A DNA stretch of 64,000 nt from CALODL01 sp942492115 (GTDB lineage: Bacteria; Planctomycetota; Phycisphaerae; UBA1845; CAIVHJ01): assembly GCA_942492115.1 (NCBI GenBank), contig CALODL010000027.1:372001-436000 (forward strand), in the 5' to 3' direction. Positions 43,485-52,262 of this stretch are shown one piece after another. The position numbers were made by a program, and so were the translations under genes. Under the pieces are notes generated by a model, which was not told the origin of the DNA, did not search any database, and saw only the letters and a list, made by a program, of their open reading frames with translations. Numbering within the stretch: position 1 is the first letter of the stretch; every line of letters starts with the position of its first letter.

Positions 43485-45194
43485 TCACGAGCCTGCGAGT
43501 GTTCGGCGCCTGAGAATGACACCGCAGCCGCCGGCCGCCACGAGTCCCGCCAGGCACAACAGGCCCCACTCTGACATGGTTGGGATCGGACCGCAGCGTG
43601 CGATGGGGGCGGGTGGATCGGGAGCTGTCCAGGCCAGCACGAAGGCATCCCAGTCGGAACAATCGACGTCGTTGTCTTCATCGAAATCGCCCACCGAACA
43701 AAGGATGTCCAGCGGACCACCGCCCGGTCCAGTGAAGCAGGCGCTGAAGGTCGTTCGGTCATCCTCGTCGATATCGTTGTCGCCGTCGAAGTCACCCATA
43801 CACATTCGGGCTGCCGGCCGAAACCCGAAGTTGCCCGCCGGTGATTGCATGTTCAATGCAACCGAGAAGCTGTCGGGGCTGGACATGAGAATTCCGGCGT
43901 TGCTGAAGTCGCCACCGCGCGCCGTGCGCGTCGGGGTGTTGGCATCAATGGGCACATCCGGCGTCTCGGTCATTTCGAAGATATTCCCCGCCATGTCCTC
44001 CGCGCCCCACGGACTTGTCGAAGTCGTGCCGCCGATTGACGTGACATTCCCATTCTCGCCGTTCCAGTCGGCCCCTTTGTCATAATTGGCTACGTTGGAT
44101 CCGGGGTTTTCTACGTTCCCGACGGAGTCGGACGTCGCTTGCACCGGCAGACTGTCCGTGCGCGTGGGGTACAGCCAGTAGTCGGGGGTGCCGCCGCCAT
44201 CGGCTCCCGAGTCCACGGGGTCGAAGTATGCAGCCTTGTACCACTCATCATGTGTCGGGAGGAACCAGCGGGCGCCGGGCAGGCGCGTGATGTCGGCGAG
44301 AGGCAGGCTCAGGTCGTAGGCGCCGTTCTCGGTGGTGGAAGAATCCTGTGGACCGTCGGGTCTGCCGTTGTGCAACCAGTTACAAAACCGGGCCGCAGCG
44401 GTCCAGGTCACGAAATTGACCGGCTTGTCACCGAAATTGGCCTTGACTGCGTAGCTGAACCCCCCTGGGCTGCCGAGGCGAACGATACCGCCGCGATCAC
44501 TGTCAGTCATGTCCTCGTCGAACAGGTCATGGTCGTCACGCGCGGCGATGTGGTTCAGGAAATCGACGTATTCTCGATTCGAGACCTCATGGCGGGCCAC
44601 GCGATACAGGCCGTCGACAGACCCCAGGCCGTTGGTGTCGGGGGCGTTACCCGGGGCAGCGACGAGTACTGTGGAGATGCCAGTTCCGTCGCACGATGTC
44701 GAGGGGAGCGCACCCGGGAGCGCTACGCGCAACGTGTACGGTGAATTCAGCGGTGGAGCCCAGGGCGGATCGGGGCGCCATGTGCCGACTTCGATCCAAT
44801 ACTGAGTTCCGGCTTCCAGTTCCACAACGATTAGAGGATCGGCATTCGGTGGCGATCCGGGACACTCATCGTCGGCAGTTGCCAGTTCCGTGCCGGTCCC
44901 CCAGCCACATCCGTCGACGTAGATCCGGAGGTAGGTATCTCCGGAGCTGTCGCACATCTCGAAGAGGTGCGCACCGGAGACGAGACAATCGAAACGATAG
45001 AACGCATCGAAGTAGGGTTTGTCGATGACGTCGTTCACGCAGCCCAGCGGAGCGGTGATATCGAATGGGAGTGCGGTGGAGTCGAACACGATCGCACCGT
45101 CACAATCCTCGTTGGGCGGGGGCGCGCAATCTCCAGCGAACGTGTTCGAGGTCAGTACGGCGTGGGTCAGCAGGAGCAGGCCAGGACGCAGCAT
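43485..45194 (-). CDS. Exported FGE-sulfatase-fold (SUMF1-like) protein with EF-hand pair and IPTL-CTERM sorting tail
   Basis: A 569-aa protein. The ATG at 45194 has GGAGG 10 bases upstream; the reading from 45440 is longer but lacks a signal. After a signal peptide comes a beta-domain with disulfides (about 20-155, CAPPPNEDCDGA...), then an FGE-sulfatase-type domain (about 175-460): YRVARHEVSNREYVDFLN, PVNFVTWTAAARFCNW, FLPTHDEWYKAAYF, WGAEDMAGNIFEMTET, RGGDFSNAG, FGFRPA. The two active-site cysteines of true formylglycine-generating enzymes are not evident, so catalysis is doubtful. Next are two EF-hand-like loops (GDFDGDNDIDEDD, GDFDEDNDVDCSD). The end is IPTMSEWGLLCLAG...ILRRR, an IPTL-CTERM signal for exosortase processing. 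Confidence 0.9.
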   Translation of the reverse strand: MLRPGLLLLTHAVLTSNTFAGDCAPPPNEDCDGAIVFDSTALPFDITAPLGCVNDVIDKPYFDAFYRFDCLVSGAHLFEMCDSSGDTYLRIYVDGCGWGTGTELATADDECPGSPPNADPLIVVELEAGTQYWIEVGTWRPDPPWAPPLNSPYTLRVALPGALPSTSCDGTGISTVLVAAPGNAPDTNGLGSVDGLYRVARHEVSNREYVDFLNHIAARDDHDLFDEDMTDSDRGGIVRLGSPGGFSYAVKANFGDKPVNFVTWTAAARFCNWLHNGRPDGPQDSSTTENGAYDLSLPLADITRLPGARWFLPTHDEWYKAAYFDPVDSGADGGGTPDYWLYPTRTDSLPVQATSDSVGNVENPGSNVANYDKGADWNGENGNVTSIGGTTSTSPWGAEDMAGNIFEMTETPDVPIDANTPTRTARGGDFSNAGILMSSPDSFSVALNMQSPAGNFGFRPAARMCMGDFDGDNDIDEDDRTTFSACFTGPGGGPLDILCSVGDFDEDNDVDCSDWDAFVLAWTAPDPPAPIARCGPIPTMSEWGLLCLAGLVAAGGCGVILRRRTLAGS

Positions 45195-45315
45195 GGGGGT
45201 ATGCCTCCGGCGCCATTGTACATCGTCTGAGCGTGGTAGGGTCGAAGGTTTGGTGTGAATGTCAATGTGGGCCAAAACAGAACGGCCGGATCGCACTTCA
45301 GCATGAAGCCACGGG

Positions 45316-46095
45316 TCAGTCCAAGGCGGGCGAGGCTGTTGCGACCTCGATGGGGTGTTGTCTCGCGGGACCGCGGGGGACGACGTGACGGGCCAGAACC
45401 TGCTGGACGAACACGTCCTTGACGCAATCGGTGTGACCACCAGTCCAGCCTGTTTTCTTCCATTTGGGGGACCAGCGGATATTGCGGATTCGACGTTCGT
45501 AGCGCCGTGCCGCCTGCAGGCCTACCTGACCAGCACAGGCGACGCCCTTGTGCCCGTCGATCGTGCCCATGAAATTGACGGTCTTGAGCACGGCATCTCG
45601 GCGTGAGTGGTAGACATGAACGCGTCCACGAATGTGTCGTAGCGCACGGCCCATGTCGTAATGACACGACAGTGACGAGCCGAGCAAAACGACGTTGTCG
45701 ACCCGGCAATTCTGACTCAGGGACTCGCACGCCCATACGGCCACGCCCGTGCCGGCGGACAGCCCGATGATGTTGACCCGGCCATTCGGGTGGCGTTCGC
45801 GATAGTCCTCGATGCGACGGGCCAGTCGTTGGCCGGCCCTGCGGGCTGCATCGAAGACATTCAACTGATCGAGGAGCGGAACGAAGGACGAGGTCCAACG
45901 GAAGTACTCGACATCGCCTTCGTACCCGGCATTCTCGAGCCCGTGGCGAATCGATACTGATCCGAAGCCCCAGTTGCCCGCGCCGTCAATGTAATAGGTC
46001 TTGCCATGGACCTCGCGCTCGGCGGCACGGGGTTGTTGGCAGCCAGTGGTCCAGCACGCGACGGCCAGGAAGACGATGTGCATCGCGATTCTCAT
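45316..46095 (-). CDS. Alpha/beta-hydrolase-like lipoprotein
   Basis: A 259-aa protein with a lipoprotein signal (lipobox TTGC, Cys at residue 19). An ATG at 46083 is another possible start; neither has a strong ribosome site. The catalytic-type features are a nucleophile elbow NIIGLSAGTGVAVW (GxSxG), a candidate Asp in YHSRRDAVL and a candidate His in GGHTDCVKD, in the right order for an alpha/beta hydrolase. The motif LLGSSLSCHYD and the following RGRVHVYHSRRD are matched in the divergent neighbour at 46262-47560 (YLGSSLNRHD, KGRFINFVNPRD). The substrate is unknown; membrane-bound esterase or lipase activity is possible. Confidence 0.8.
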   Translation of the reverse strand: MRIAMHIVFLAVACWTTGCQQPRAAEREVHGKTYYIDGAGNWGFGSVSIRHGLENAGYEGDVEYFRWTSSFVPLLDQLNVFDAARRAGQRLARRIEDYRERHPNGRVNIIGLSAGTGVAVWACESLSQNCRVDNVVLLGSSLSCHYDMGRALRHIRGRVHVYHSRRDAVLKTVNFMGTIDGHKGVACAGQVGLQAARRYERRIRNIRWSPKWKKTGWTGGHTDCVKDVFVQQVLARHVVPRGPARQHPIEVATASPALD

Positions 46096-46261
46096 TCTTA
46101 TAGATGACTATCGACCAATCGATATGAGAAACTGCACGACACCCCAGATTAACGGACATGCAACGCGAATCTGCACAACTTGCAGTCGCCCTCGAGCGAT
46201 CGCACAATAGTCACCCGTACCGATGATCCGATGAGTTGTGGGTCCGAGGAAGGGTGTGGCC

Positions 46262-47560
46262 ATGAAATGCGAGAGAATGCAGATTGTGGGCGTGGCGTTG
46301 GCGTGTCTCGCCGCAGTGACGGGTGGCTGCGGCAAGCCTGCGGCCCGGACGGTGGCGCCCATCCCGCGTGAGGCCACCGAGATGTCGGCGGCGTCTCAGG
46401 ACTTGCTTCGTGGGTATGACACGCCCGCATGGGTGTACCGGGCCGGCAGACCGGATGATGATCCGGTGATCTACCGCTCGGATGGCGATACGATCCCGGA
46501 CAACATCGACGATACGAACCTCGTTATTTTTGCCGAGGGGTCAAGTGACATGCCGCCGCATTTTCTGCGGACGGCACAGTTGTTGGCAGAGAGCCCATAC
46601 CACCCACACACCGAGAGCCCGAATCTTCTGATCGTGCTGATCCATTGGTCCGAGAGCATGAGCGTGGTTGCTGAGCACCTGAACTATGAAGGCCAGGAGC
46701 ACGGCTCGAAGATCATGCGCCGGATGTGCACATTGCATCAGGCGCGACATGGTGACGATGGGTTCGTGGGCATCATCGGGTTTTCAGCCGGGACCCGCGT
46801 GACCCAGCTTGCTTTCGGTGCGGTGCTGCCCGCGGGGCGACCGGGAGACAAGCTGCCCACTCTGGTGGGCGTGGCGGAGGAAATGAGGGCGGTCGATACT
46901 GTCGTTTATCTTGGCTCGAGTCTCAATCGCCATGATCCGTTGCCGTTTGGCGTGCTCAAGGGGCGGTTCATCAACTTTGTCAACCCACGGGATACCCACT
47001 ACGGTGATCGTGCTCCGTACTACGCACCGGCGGGAACGTCGCCGGTGTACATTCGAGTCGCGCAGGCCAATCTGTACAAAGCGCGGCCACGAACGGGTGC
47101 ATCGGCCAATGGATTTGCCCACTTGGCCACGCTCACTGATGAACAGCAGTTCGGAATTCTCGACTTGGATCCACAGGTCGACAGGATCTTCAGAATGGTC
47201 AATTGCGAAGTGCCCGGCGAGCTCATACCGTGGTCGGTTGTCAGCGTACCGATTCTCAATGACGATCTTGATACCTACTGGAATCTGGCGCCGAACCATT
47301 ACACGATGGTTGGGCGGGGTCCGGAAGGCAAGCTCTATTCCAAGACCTTCGATCAATACAAGGACTTGTCATTCGAGTTCGTTCGTGAACAGGTTGCATC
47401 GGCGGTCCTGCATGGACGGGTCTACGAGTTTGACCTCAAGAGTGAGCCACGGCCGAACATCATGCCTGCCCTGATCGACCCAGCCAATCTCATTCTGTCG
47501 ATCAAATCCAAGAAGGAGGCGCCGTTCTATTCGGGGCAACAGGCGCCACCGCCCGAGTGA
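46262..47560 (+). CDS. Alpha/beta-hydrolase-like lipoprotein, related to the divergent neighbour
   Basis: A 432-aa protein. The ATG at 46262 has GAGGAAGG 8-9 bases upstream and gives a lipoprotein signal ending VTGGC. The nucleophile elbow is GIIGFSAGTRVTQL, followed by VVYLGSSLNRHDPL and GRFINFVNPRDTHYGD, which match the smaller neighbour's hydrolase core. The C-terminal 170 residues are extra and not recognised (a His in APNHYTMVG may complete a triad). The two genes are divergent with 166 bases between the starts, so they may share control and act on related substrates. Asparagine synthase follows 66 bases downstream. Confidence 0.8.
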   Translation: MKCERMQIVGVALACLAAVTGGCGKPAARTVAPIPREATEMSAASQDLLRGYDTPAWVYRAGRPDDDPVIYRSDGDTIPDNIDDTNLVIFAEGSSDMPPHFLRTAQLLAESPYHPHTESPNLLIVLIHWSESMSVVAEHLNYEGQEHGSKIMRRMCTLHQARHGDDGFVGIIGFSAGTRVTQLAFGAVLPAGRPGDKLPTLVGVAEEMRAVDTVVYLGSSLNRHDPLPFGVLKGRFINFVNPRDTHYGDRAPYYAPAGTSPVYIRVAQANLYKARPRTGASANGFAHLATLTDEQQFGILDLDPQVDRIFRMVNCEVPGELIPWSVVSVPILNDDLDTYWNLAPNHYTMVGRGPEGKLYSKTFDQYKDLSFEFVREQVASAVLHGRVYEFDLKSEPRPNIMPALIDPANLILSIKSKKEAPFYSGQQAPPPE

Positions 47561-47626
47561 AGCCAACGTTTGGTGAACGCTGGCGCTGCCGGCTACGATT
47601 TCTGGTTCGCAAGAAAGAGTGCCCAC

Positions 47627-49561
47627 ATGTGCGGTATCGCCGGTGCGATCGATCTCAAAGGACAGCGCATTTTTCCCGAGGACCGTCTGCGACGCATGAC
47701 GCAGGCGATTCATCACCGTGGCCCCGATGACGAGCACGTGCACATCGAACCCGGCGTTGCTCTTGGGGCGTGTCGACTGGCGATCATCGATCTGGATCAT
47801 GGTCGGCAACCCATTTCCAATGAACGCGGTAACGTCTGGGTGGCGTTCAATGGCGAGTTGTTCGACTACCCTGAGCTGCGTGCGCAGTTGCTCTCGCGCG
47901 GCCACCAGCTCAAGACGCGCTGTGACACGGAGGCGTGGGTCCACCTGTACGAAGACTACGCCGAGGCGGTTTTCGATCATACGTATGGGCAGTTCGCCGT
48001 TTCGCTGTGGGATCGAGAGCGGCGTACGCTTCTGCTGGGCCGCGATCGAGTCGGCATATGTCCATTGTACTACACGGAGAGTGACGGGTGGCTGTTGTGG
48101 GGATCCGAGGTCAAGGCGCTGTTGGCGTCCGGGATGGTCGAGGTTCGACCTGATCGCCGTGCATTGAATCACTTTTTTACGTTCTTCTCTGCCCCGACCA
48201 ACCGCTCGTTTTTTGAAGGTATCAGCCTGCTCTCACCAGGGCAGTTTCTCAAGATTTGCGATGGGCGTATCGAGCAACGGCAGTACTGGGATCTCACTTT
48301 CCCCGATGCTGGTCATGAACGGCGCTTCGACGATCCGAATGTCGCCCGAGACGAGCTCGAGAGCCGTTTGCAGCACGCCGTTGAGCGCCGCCTGCGCAGC
48401 GATGTGCCCGTTGTGTGCTATATCAGCGGAGGTCTTGATTCGACAGTGACCTTGACGCTGTGTTGCGCGCAGCGCTCTGAACCCGTGCCATCGTTCACCA
48501 TTGGTTTCGATGGCGCAGGGCCCGACGAACGCTGGGCCGCGACCGAATCTGCAAACGTTCTCGGTTCGCCATTGTCGACACTGACGTTCACCCCAGCGGA
48601 ACTGGCGATGGCCCAGCCTGAACTCGTTCGTGCTGCCGAGGGTCCGGTCATGGACACGTCGTGTGCCTGCCTGATGCGCCTGGCCGGTCTGGTTCACCAG
48701 AAAGGCTACAAGGTTGCACTCACGGGGGAAGGGGCCGATGAGGCCCTCGCCGGCTACGTGTGGTTTCGCTCCGCCAAGTTTGGTCGCAAGCTCGAACGTG
48801 TGTTGCCCTTCATGCCACCACTCATGCAGCGAATAGCCCTGAGGACAATTGGGGGCGGGGATGCCCACCGTCCACCGCACGCTGCGATGGCGGGAACGAG
48901 ACCGGTACAACAGGACATTGCTGAGCTGCTGTGTCAGACCCGTGAAACGTTGTTCGCCCCTGCGATGTGGGACGCGCTGGCGGACCATTGTCCCTTCGCC
49001 GCGCTCGACCTGACCAACGATAACATTGCCCGGTGGCATCCGCTCAACCAATCGCTGTATGTCGGCTACAAGGTCATGCTGCCCGGATTGCTGATGACTG
49101 CCAAGGGCGATCGTGTCGCCATGAATTCGTCCGTTGAGACGCGCTATCCTTACCTCGATAACGATGTCATCGAATTCTGTGCCGGGATCGATCCCGAATT
49201 GAAATTGCGCAAATACACCGGCAAGTGGTTGCTGCGTGAAGTCGCCGCCAAGGTCCTGCCGAGGCAGATTGCCCGTCGCCCCAAGACGATGTTTCGCGCC
49301 AAACTGGCCGAGGCGTTCTGCGGTCCGAGCGGTCCTGAATGGGTGGCTCAGTTACTCAGTCCCGAATCGATTGCTCGGACGGGCTATTTCGATCACGAGG
49401 GGATCGAGCAATTCAAGAGGCGCCTCGCAGGCCACCGCCTTTCGACGGCGCGCCCTTTTCTGGACATGGGCCTGATGTGTACGATCTCCACTCAGTTATG
49501 GCATCATACGTACTGTGGCGGCGGCTTGTGCGATTTGCCCACCTATTCCGGCCCCAGTTAG
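47627..49561 (+). CDS. asnB: Asparagine synthase (glutamine-hydrolysing)
   Basis: Makes asparagine from aspartate, glutamine and ATP; cytoplasmic. The ATG at 47627 is fixed by chemistry: the next residue must be the catalytic Cys2 (MCGIAGAID) freed by removal of Met. The 644-aa length is like that of the longer AsnB/AsnO-type proteins. The N-terminal class II glutaminase has HHRGPDD, LGACRLAIIDLDHGRQPISN, VAFNGELFDYPELR and the DTEAWVHLYEDYA stretch. The synthase half has the pyrophosphatase loop YISGGLDST (about 264-272), TGEGADEALAGY, and SSVETRYPYLDNDVIEF. Related enzymes amidate cell-wall or surface sugars, so a role outside amino-acid supply is possible. Confidence 0.94.
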   Translation: MCGIAGAIDLKGQRIFPEDRLRRMTQAIHHRGPDDEHVHIEPGVALGACRLAIIDLDHGRQPISNERGNVWVAFNGELFDYPELRAQLLSRGHQLKTRCDTEAWVHLYEDYAEAVFDHTYGQFAVSLWDRERRTLLLGRDRVGICPLYYTESDGWLLWGSEVKALLASGMVEVRPDRRALNHFFTFFSAPTNRSFFEGISLLSPGQFLKICDGRIEQRQYWDLTFPDAGHERRFDDPNVARDELESRLQHAVERRLRSDVPVVCYISGGLDSTVTLTLCCAQRSEPVPSFTIGFDGAGPDERWAATESANVLGSPLSTLTFTPAELAMAQPELVRAAEGPVMDTSCACLMRLAGLVHQKGYKVALTGEGADEALAGYVWFRSAKFGRKLERVLPFMPPLMQRIALRTIGGGDAHRPPHAAMAGTRPVQQDIAELLCQTRETLFAPAMWDALADHCPFAALDLTNDNIARWHPLNQSLYVGYKVMLPGLLMTAKGDRVAMNSSVETRYPYLDNDVIEFCAGIDPELKLRKYTGKWLLREVAAKVLPRQIARRPKTMFRAKLAEAFCGPSGPEWVAQLLSPESIARTGYFDHEGIEQFKRRLAGHRLSTARPFLDMGLMCTISTQLWHHTYCGGGLCDLPTYSGPS

Positions 49562-50125
49562 GTGCAGGCTGATCACCGCGATCGAGCGCAGTTGGAGCGG
49601 ATCACCTGCAACAACCGCCATGGGTGCCGCAGCGCGAGCACATCGGGCGGCAGCCAGTACATAAAAAGAGCTGGGCCGACTCTGGAGTCGACCCAGCTCA
49701 AGTGTGTAACAAGTGTGCTTCCGGATCCCTGAGTGCCTCCACATCAAACTCCCGGAGATCACACCCTCATCTCAAATGTAACTCAACGGCCTCCACGGTG
49801 CGAGATCGGTTTTTTGCGCACCATCCCGCTGAGCTTTGTGCAAAAATACATGTTGTGCGCAAGTTTACGCCACGGCACATAACTCGTTCGTTGCACTGCA
49901 GCAACATGGCTGCCTGGGTATTTCTCACAGCGATATCTCGTCCGCAGGAGATACACGCGCATCCCTGGTGCTCCCTTTCATAATTGGGTGTAGGGTTCTC
50001 CGCGGCGCTTGTCGTGTTGGGCAAGGCGCGAGGAGGAGGCGATGCCTGACATCGTTGACGACGAGCAACACAGTCCAGGGCGGCAAGCGTCCGGAAAACC
50101 CTACAAAGAATTGTGAAATGGGGCA
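49562..50125. other. Intergenic stretch between convergent genes
   Basis: This 564-base stretch lies between asnB (plus) and a kinase gene (minus). It contains a minus-strand terminator at 49661-49699. On the minus strand, 49783-49962 reads as a 59-residue ORF with GGGAG 8 bases before its ATG, but its content is Arg-rich and not protein-like enough to call. Nothing else is recognised. Confidence 0.5.
49661..49699 (-). terminator. Rho-independent terminator (minus strand)
   Basis: The arms 49668-49682 and 49685-49699 match over 15 positions with one G-T pair. Read on the minus strand the stem is followed by TTTTTAT. It is 430 bases beyond the kinase stop at 50126, so the kinase message may have a long 3' end or a small transcript lies between. 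It may also stop asnB read-through. Confidence 0.75.
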
Positions 50126-51412
50126 CTAGGTCAGTCGGCCAATGAGAAAAAGACCCAGGATGAGCAGAACAAGCCAAGGAACGATCTTGATGAAGCGGTC
50201 GATCAACGCCCACACCACTTCGTCGCCGCGCGGAGTGTGACCGCGGGTGTGTGAACGGCCACCCAACCACGCCCGGGAGCGAAGGTCGCTGATGATGGGC
50301 TGGTTGTTGGATGGAGCAGAGGAGACGTCCTCGTCCTCGCCCAGGTTGCGCAGCGGCGAGTCGAGTAACGGGAAACTGCAGTGCCATAGCGCCTTGAGCA
50401 TCGCGGCCGCGCTGCCGAAACGTTCGCTGGCCGTGGCGGCACAGGCTTGCACGAGGAAGCACTGCAGCTTGTGGATATCGATGCGCGCGGAGATCAGATG
50501 GCCATCATCCGGCAGATTCGGGAAGCTCGACATGTTGCCACCTGTCAGCATGCTGTAAAGCACTTTGCCGAGGGCATATGTGTCGGCCGTGGCATCCATA
50601 CAATCATCGGGTGGCATGAACTGCGGTGTGCCGACGATGCTGTTGCGCGTTCCGCGCCCGCCGATCAGCGAAACGTCAGCCAACTTGACGATTCGGCCCG
50701 CAAACAGGATGTTGGCCGGCTTGATGTCACGGTGGATCAACCCGGCTTCGTGCAGCGCGGCCAGGCCACGGAGAAGTCGCAGGATAACCTCGACGGCTGT
50801 ATCGATGTTCAGACGTCCGGCGGCCAGAACCCCGGCCAGAGTCATCGGCTTGTAGGTGTCGGAAAGCTCGTCACGCACCGGTCGACGGGAAACCAGATCG
50901 TCGGCCAGTTCCATGGTATAGCACAGCAGCTCGTCGCTGTGGCTGATGTGCAGGATCTGGATGAGGTTCTCGTGGTGCGGCACCTTTCTGCAATAGCGTT
51001 TAAGGGCCTGTAGTTCACGTTGGGGGATGCCGAGTGTAGCGAGTTGGTCCATGCGCACGATTTTCATCGCGCGATACACGCTCGCATGATCGCGCACGAT
51101 CCACACTTCGCCGAAACCACCGATGCCACAGCGACGGATCAACGCATAGTCCGCAGGGATCTTCTGACTCAGTATGAGGGTGTCGCCTGGATTTGTGATG
51201 TCGTGATGCGCTCGGGACATTTCCGGGATCGCGTGAATGGCAGGGCGTTCGATGAACTCGCCTGCGGCCTCGTGAGCCGTGACCAGCGAGCGCACATCGC
51301 CCAACAGATCAGTGTCATCATTGCAGGCCTCGACTAGAAAGTGATCGCGTGTCGCATCAGGTTTCTCGAGAGCGGCCTCGAAGAGCATTTTCGTGCGGAG
51401 CCAGCGATCCAT
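50126..51412 (-). CDS. Ser/Thr protein kinase with altered DFG and APE motifs and a C-terminal membrane anchor
   Basis: A 428-aa kinase. The ATG at 51412 lies 2 bases after the sigma factor stop. The N-terminal 60 residues (LFEAALEKPDATRDHFLVEA, then LVTAHEAAGEFIERP) are a helical leader common in kinases of planctomycetes and acidobacteria. The kinase domain: GIGGFGEVW loop (97-103), Lys117 (AMKIV), HRDIKPANILF from 227. The magnesium loop is DVS (246-248) instead of DFG, and the APE site reads PPD, so activity may be changed, though the key Lys and both Asp remain. The C-terminus is a Ser/Asn-rich linker and one helix, VPWLVLLILGLFLIGRL, placing the kinase domain in the cytoplasm. No TPRs and no HxxxCxxC. 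Confidence 0.92.
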   Translation of the reverse strand: MDRWLRTKMLFEAALEKPDATRDHFLVEACNDDTDLLGDVRSLVTAHEAAGEFIERPAIHAIPEMSRAHHDITNPGDTLILSQKIPADYALIRRCGIGGFGEVWIVRDHASVYRAMKIVRMDQLATLGIPQRELQALKRYCRKVPHHENLIQILHISHSDELLCYTMELADDLVSRRPVRDELSDTYKPMTLAGVLAAGRLNIDTAVEVILRLLRGLAALHEAGLIHRDIKPANILFAGRIVKLADVSLIGGRGTRNSIVGTPQFMPPDDCMDATADTYALGKVLYSMLTGGNMSSFPNLPDDGHLISARIDIHKLQCFLVQACAATASERFGSAAAMLKALWHCSFPLLDSPLRNLGEDEDVSSAPSNNQPIISDLRSRAWLGGRSHTRGHTPRGDEVVWALIDRFIKIVPWLVLLILGLFLIGRLT

Positions 51413-51414
51413 GA

Positions 51415-51978
51415 TCAGTCCGACTTGAGCTGACGGTACAGCCAGGCCTTGGCCATGGCCCATTCACGTTTGACGGTTGCGGACGAGACGCCCACGACGA
51501 CAGCCGTTTCTTCGATCGTCAGTCCTCCGAAGTAACGCAGTTCGACGATCTGCCCCTGGACCTCGTCGACGCGGCTGAGTTGCTCGAGCGCGTCGTGCAT
51601 GGCAATGACTTCGTCGACCGGTGGAACACTGGGGGGCGGACCGGCATCGAGGGGCCGAGGTCTCTGGCCCGCGCCACGTTTCTGCGCGTGGTGCCTGCGG
51701 GCATAGTCGACCAGCACCCGCCGCATGGCCTGAGCGGCTACGGCGAAGAAATGGGTTCGGTTCTGCCAGCGGACTTGCCGCTGGCCGGCCAGCTTGAGGA
51801 TGACTTCATGAACGAGAGCGGTGGGTTGCAGTGTGTGATCGGCGCGCTCGGTGGTCAAATACTTGCGTGCCAGCGTGCGCAAGTCGTCGTAGACAGCAGG
51901 CAGGATCGTCGCGATCGCAGCCGGATCACCGGTGGGCAGATCAGCCAGAGCCTGGGTCACGTCGGGGGATGCCGTCAC
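51415..51978 (-). CDS. ECF-type sigma factor of the planctomycete/acidobacterial kind (TIGR02999-like)
   Basis: A 187-aa sigma factor. The GTG at 51978 has AGGAG 6 bases upstream; an upstream reading from 52110 adds 44 poorly conserved residues. Family marks are strong: YDDLRTLARKYLTTERADHT, LQPTALVHEVILKLAG, RTHFFAVAAQAMRRVLVDYA, ARRHHAQKRG. Region 4: DEVQGQIVELRYFGGLTIEE followed by TAVVVGVSSATVKREW. This is a different ECF group from the three others in the window. It is 2 bases ahead of the kinase gene; the pair is certainly co-transcribed. Known members of this group are usually paired with kinases rather than classical anti-sigma factors. Confidence 0.95.
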   Translation of the reverse strand: MTASPDVTQALADLPTGDPAAIATILPAVYDDLRTLARKYLTTERADHTLQPTALVHEVILKLAGQRQVRWQNRTHFFAVAAQAMRRVLVDYARRHHAQKRGAGQRPRPLDAGPPPSVPPVDEVIAMHDALEQLSRVDEVQGQIVELRYFGGLTIEETAVVVGVSSATVKREWAMAKAWLYRQLKSD

Positions 51979-52204
51979 CGGGGTCTCCTGAGATTGTCTC
52001 GAGAATAGGGTACTGAACGGCGAGGGTGGCTCAGCACACGACCATAGGTAAGCGTAGCAGGCCTGTGCTGCTCTTTCTACTCTTGAGGCGACGGATTCCT
52101 GGTCGATCATCGTGGGTCAGTGCTCAACGAGTGCGCGCTGGCGCACTCGGGCCCTGATCTGTAACGCGTCGTTGTGCAACTTGAAAGGTCACCAAAATGG
52201 AACC

Positions 52205-52224
52205 GCTCGCCCGAATAGGCGAGC
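52205..52224 (-). terminator. Hairpin after the desaturase gene
   Basis: gctcgcc (52205-52211) and ggcgagc (52218-52224) pair over 7 bases with a 6-base loop. On the minus strand it lies about 40 bases after the stop at 52263 and is followed by a modest T-rich stretch (ttccatttt). Confidence 0.5.
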
Positions 52225-52262
52225 CTGTCCGCGTGGGACTCGAGTGGGGTCGCTGAAGTTCG

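Noticed and set aside
46108..46377. 89-residue minus-strand ORF before the hydrolase lipoprotein
   Set aside because: It overlaps the signal peptide of the plus-strand gene and the shared control region; no coding signs.
49783..49962. 59-residue minus-strand ORF with a ribosome-site-like GGGAG
   Set aside because: Composition is Arg-rich and unlike a folded protein; no signal or motif. Kept only as a note in the intergenic entry.
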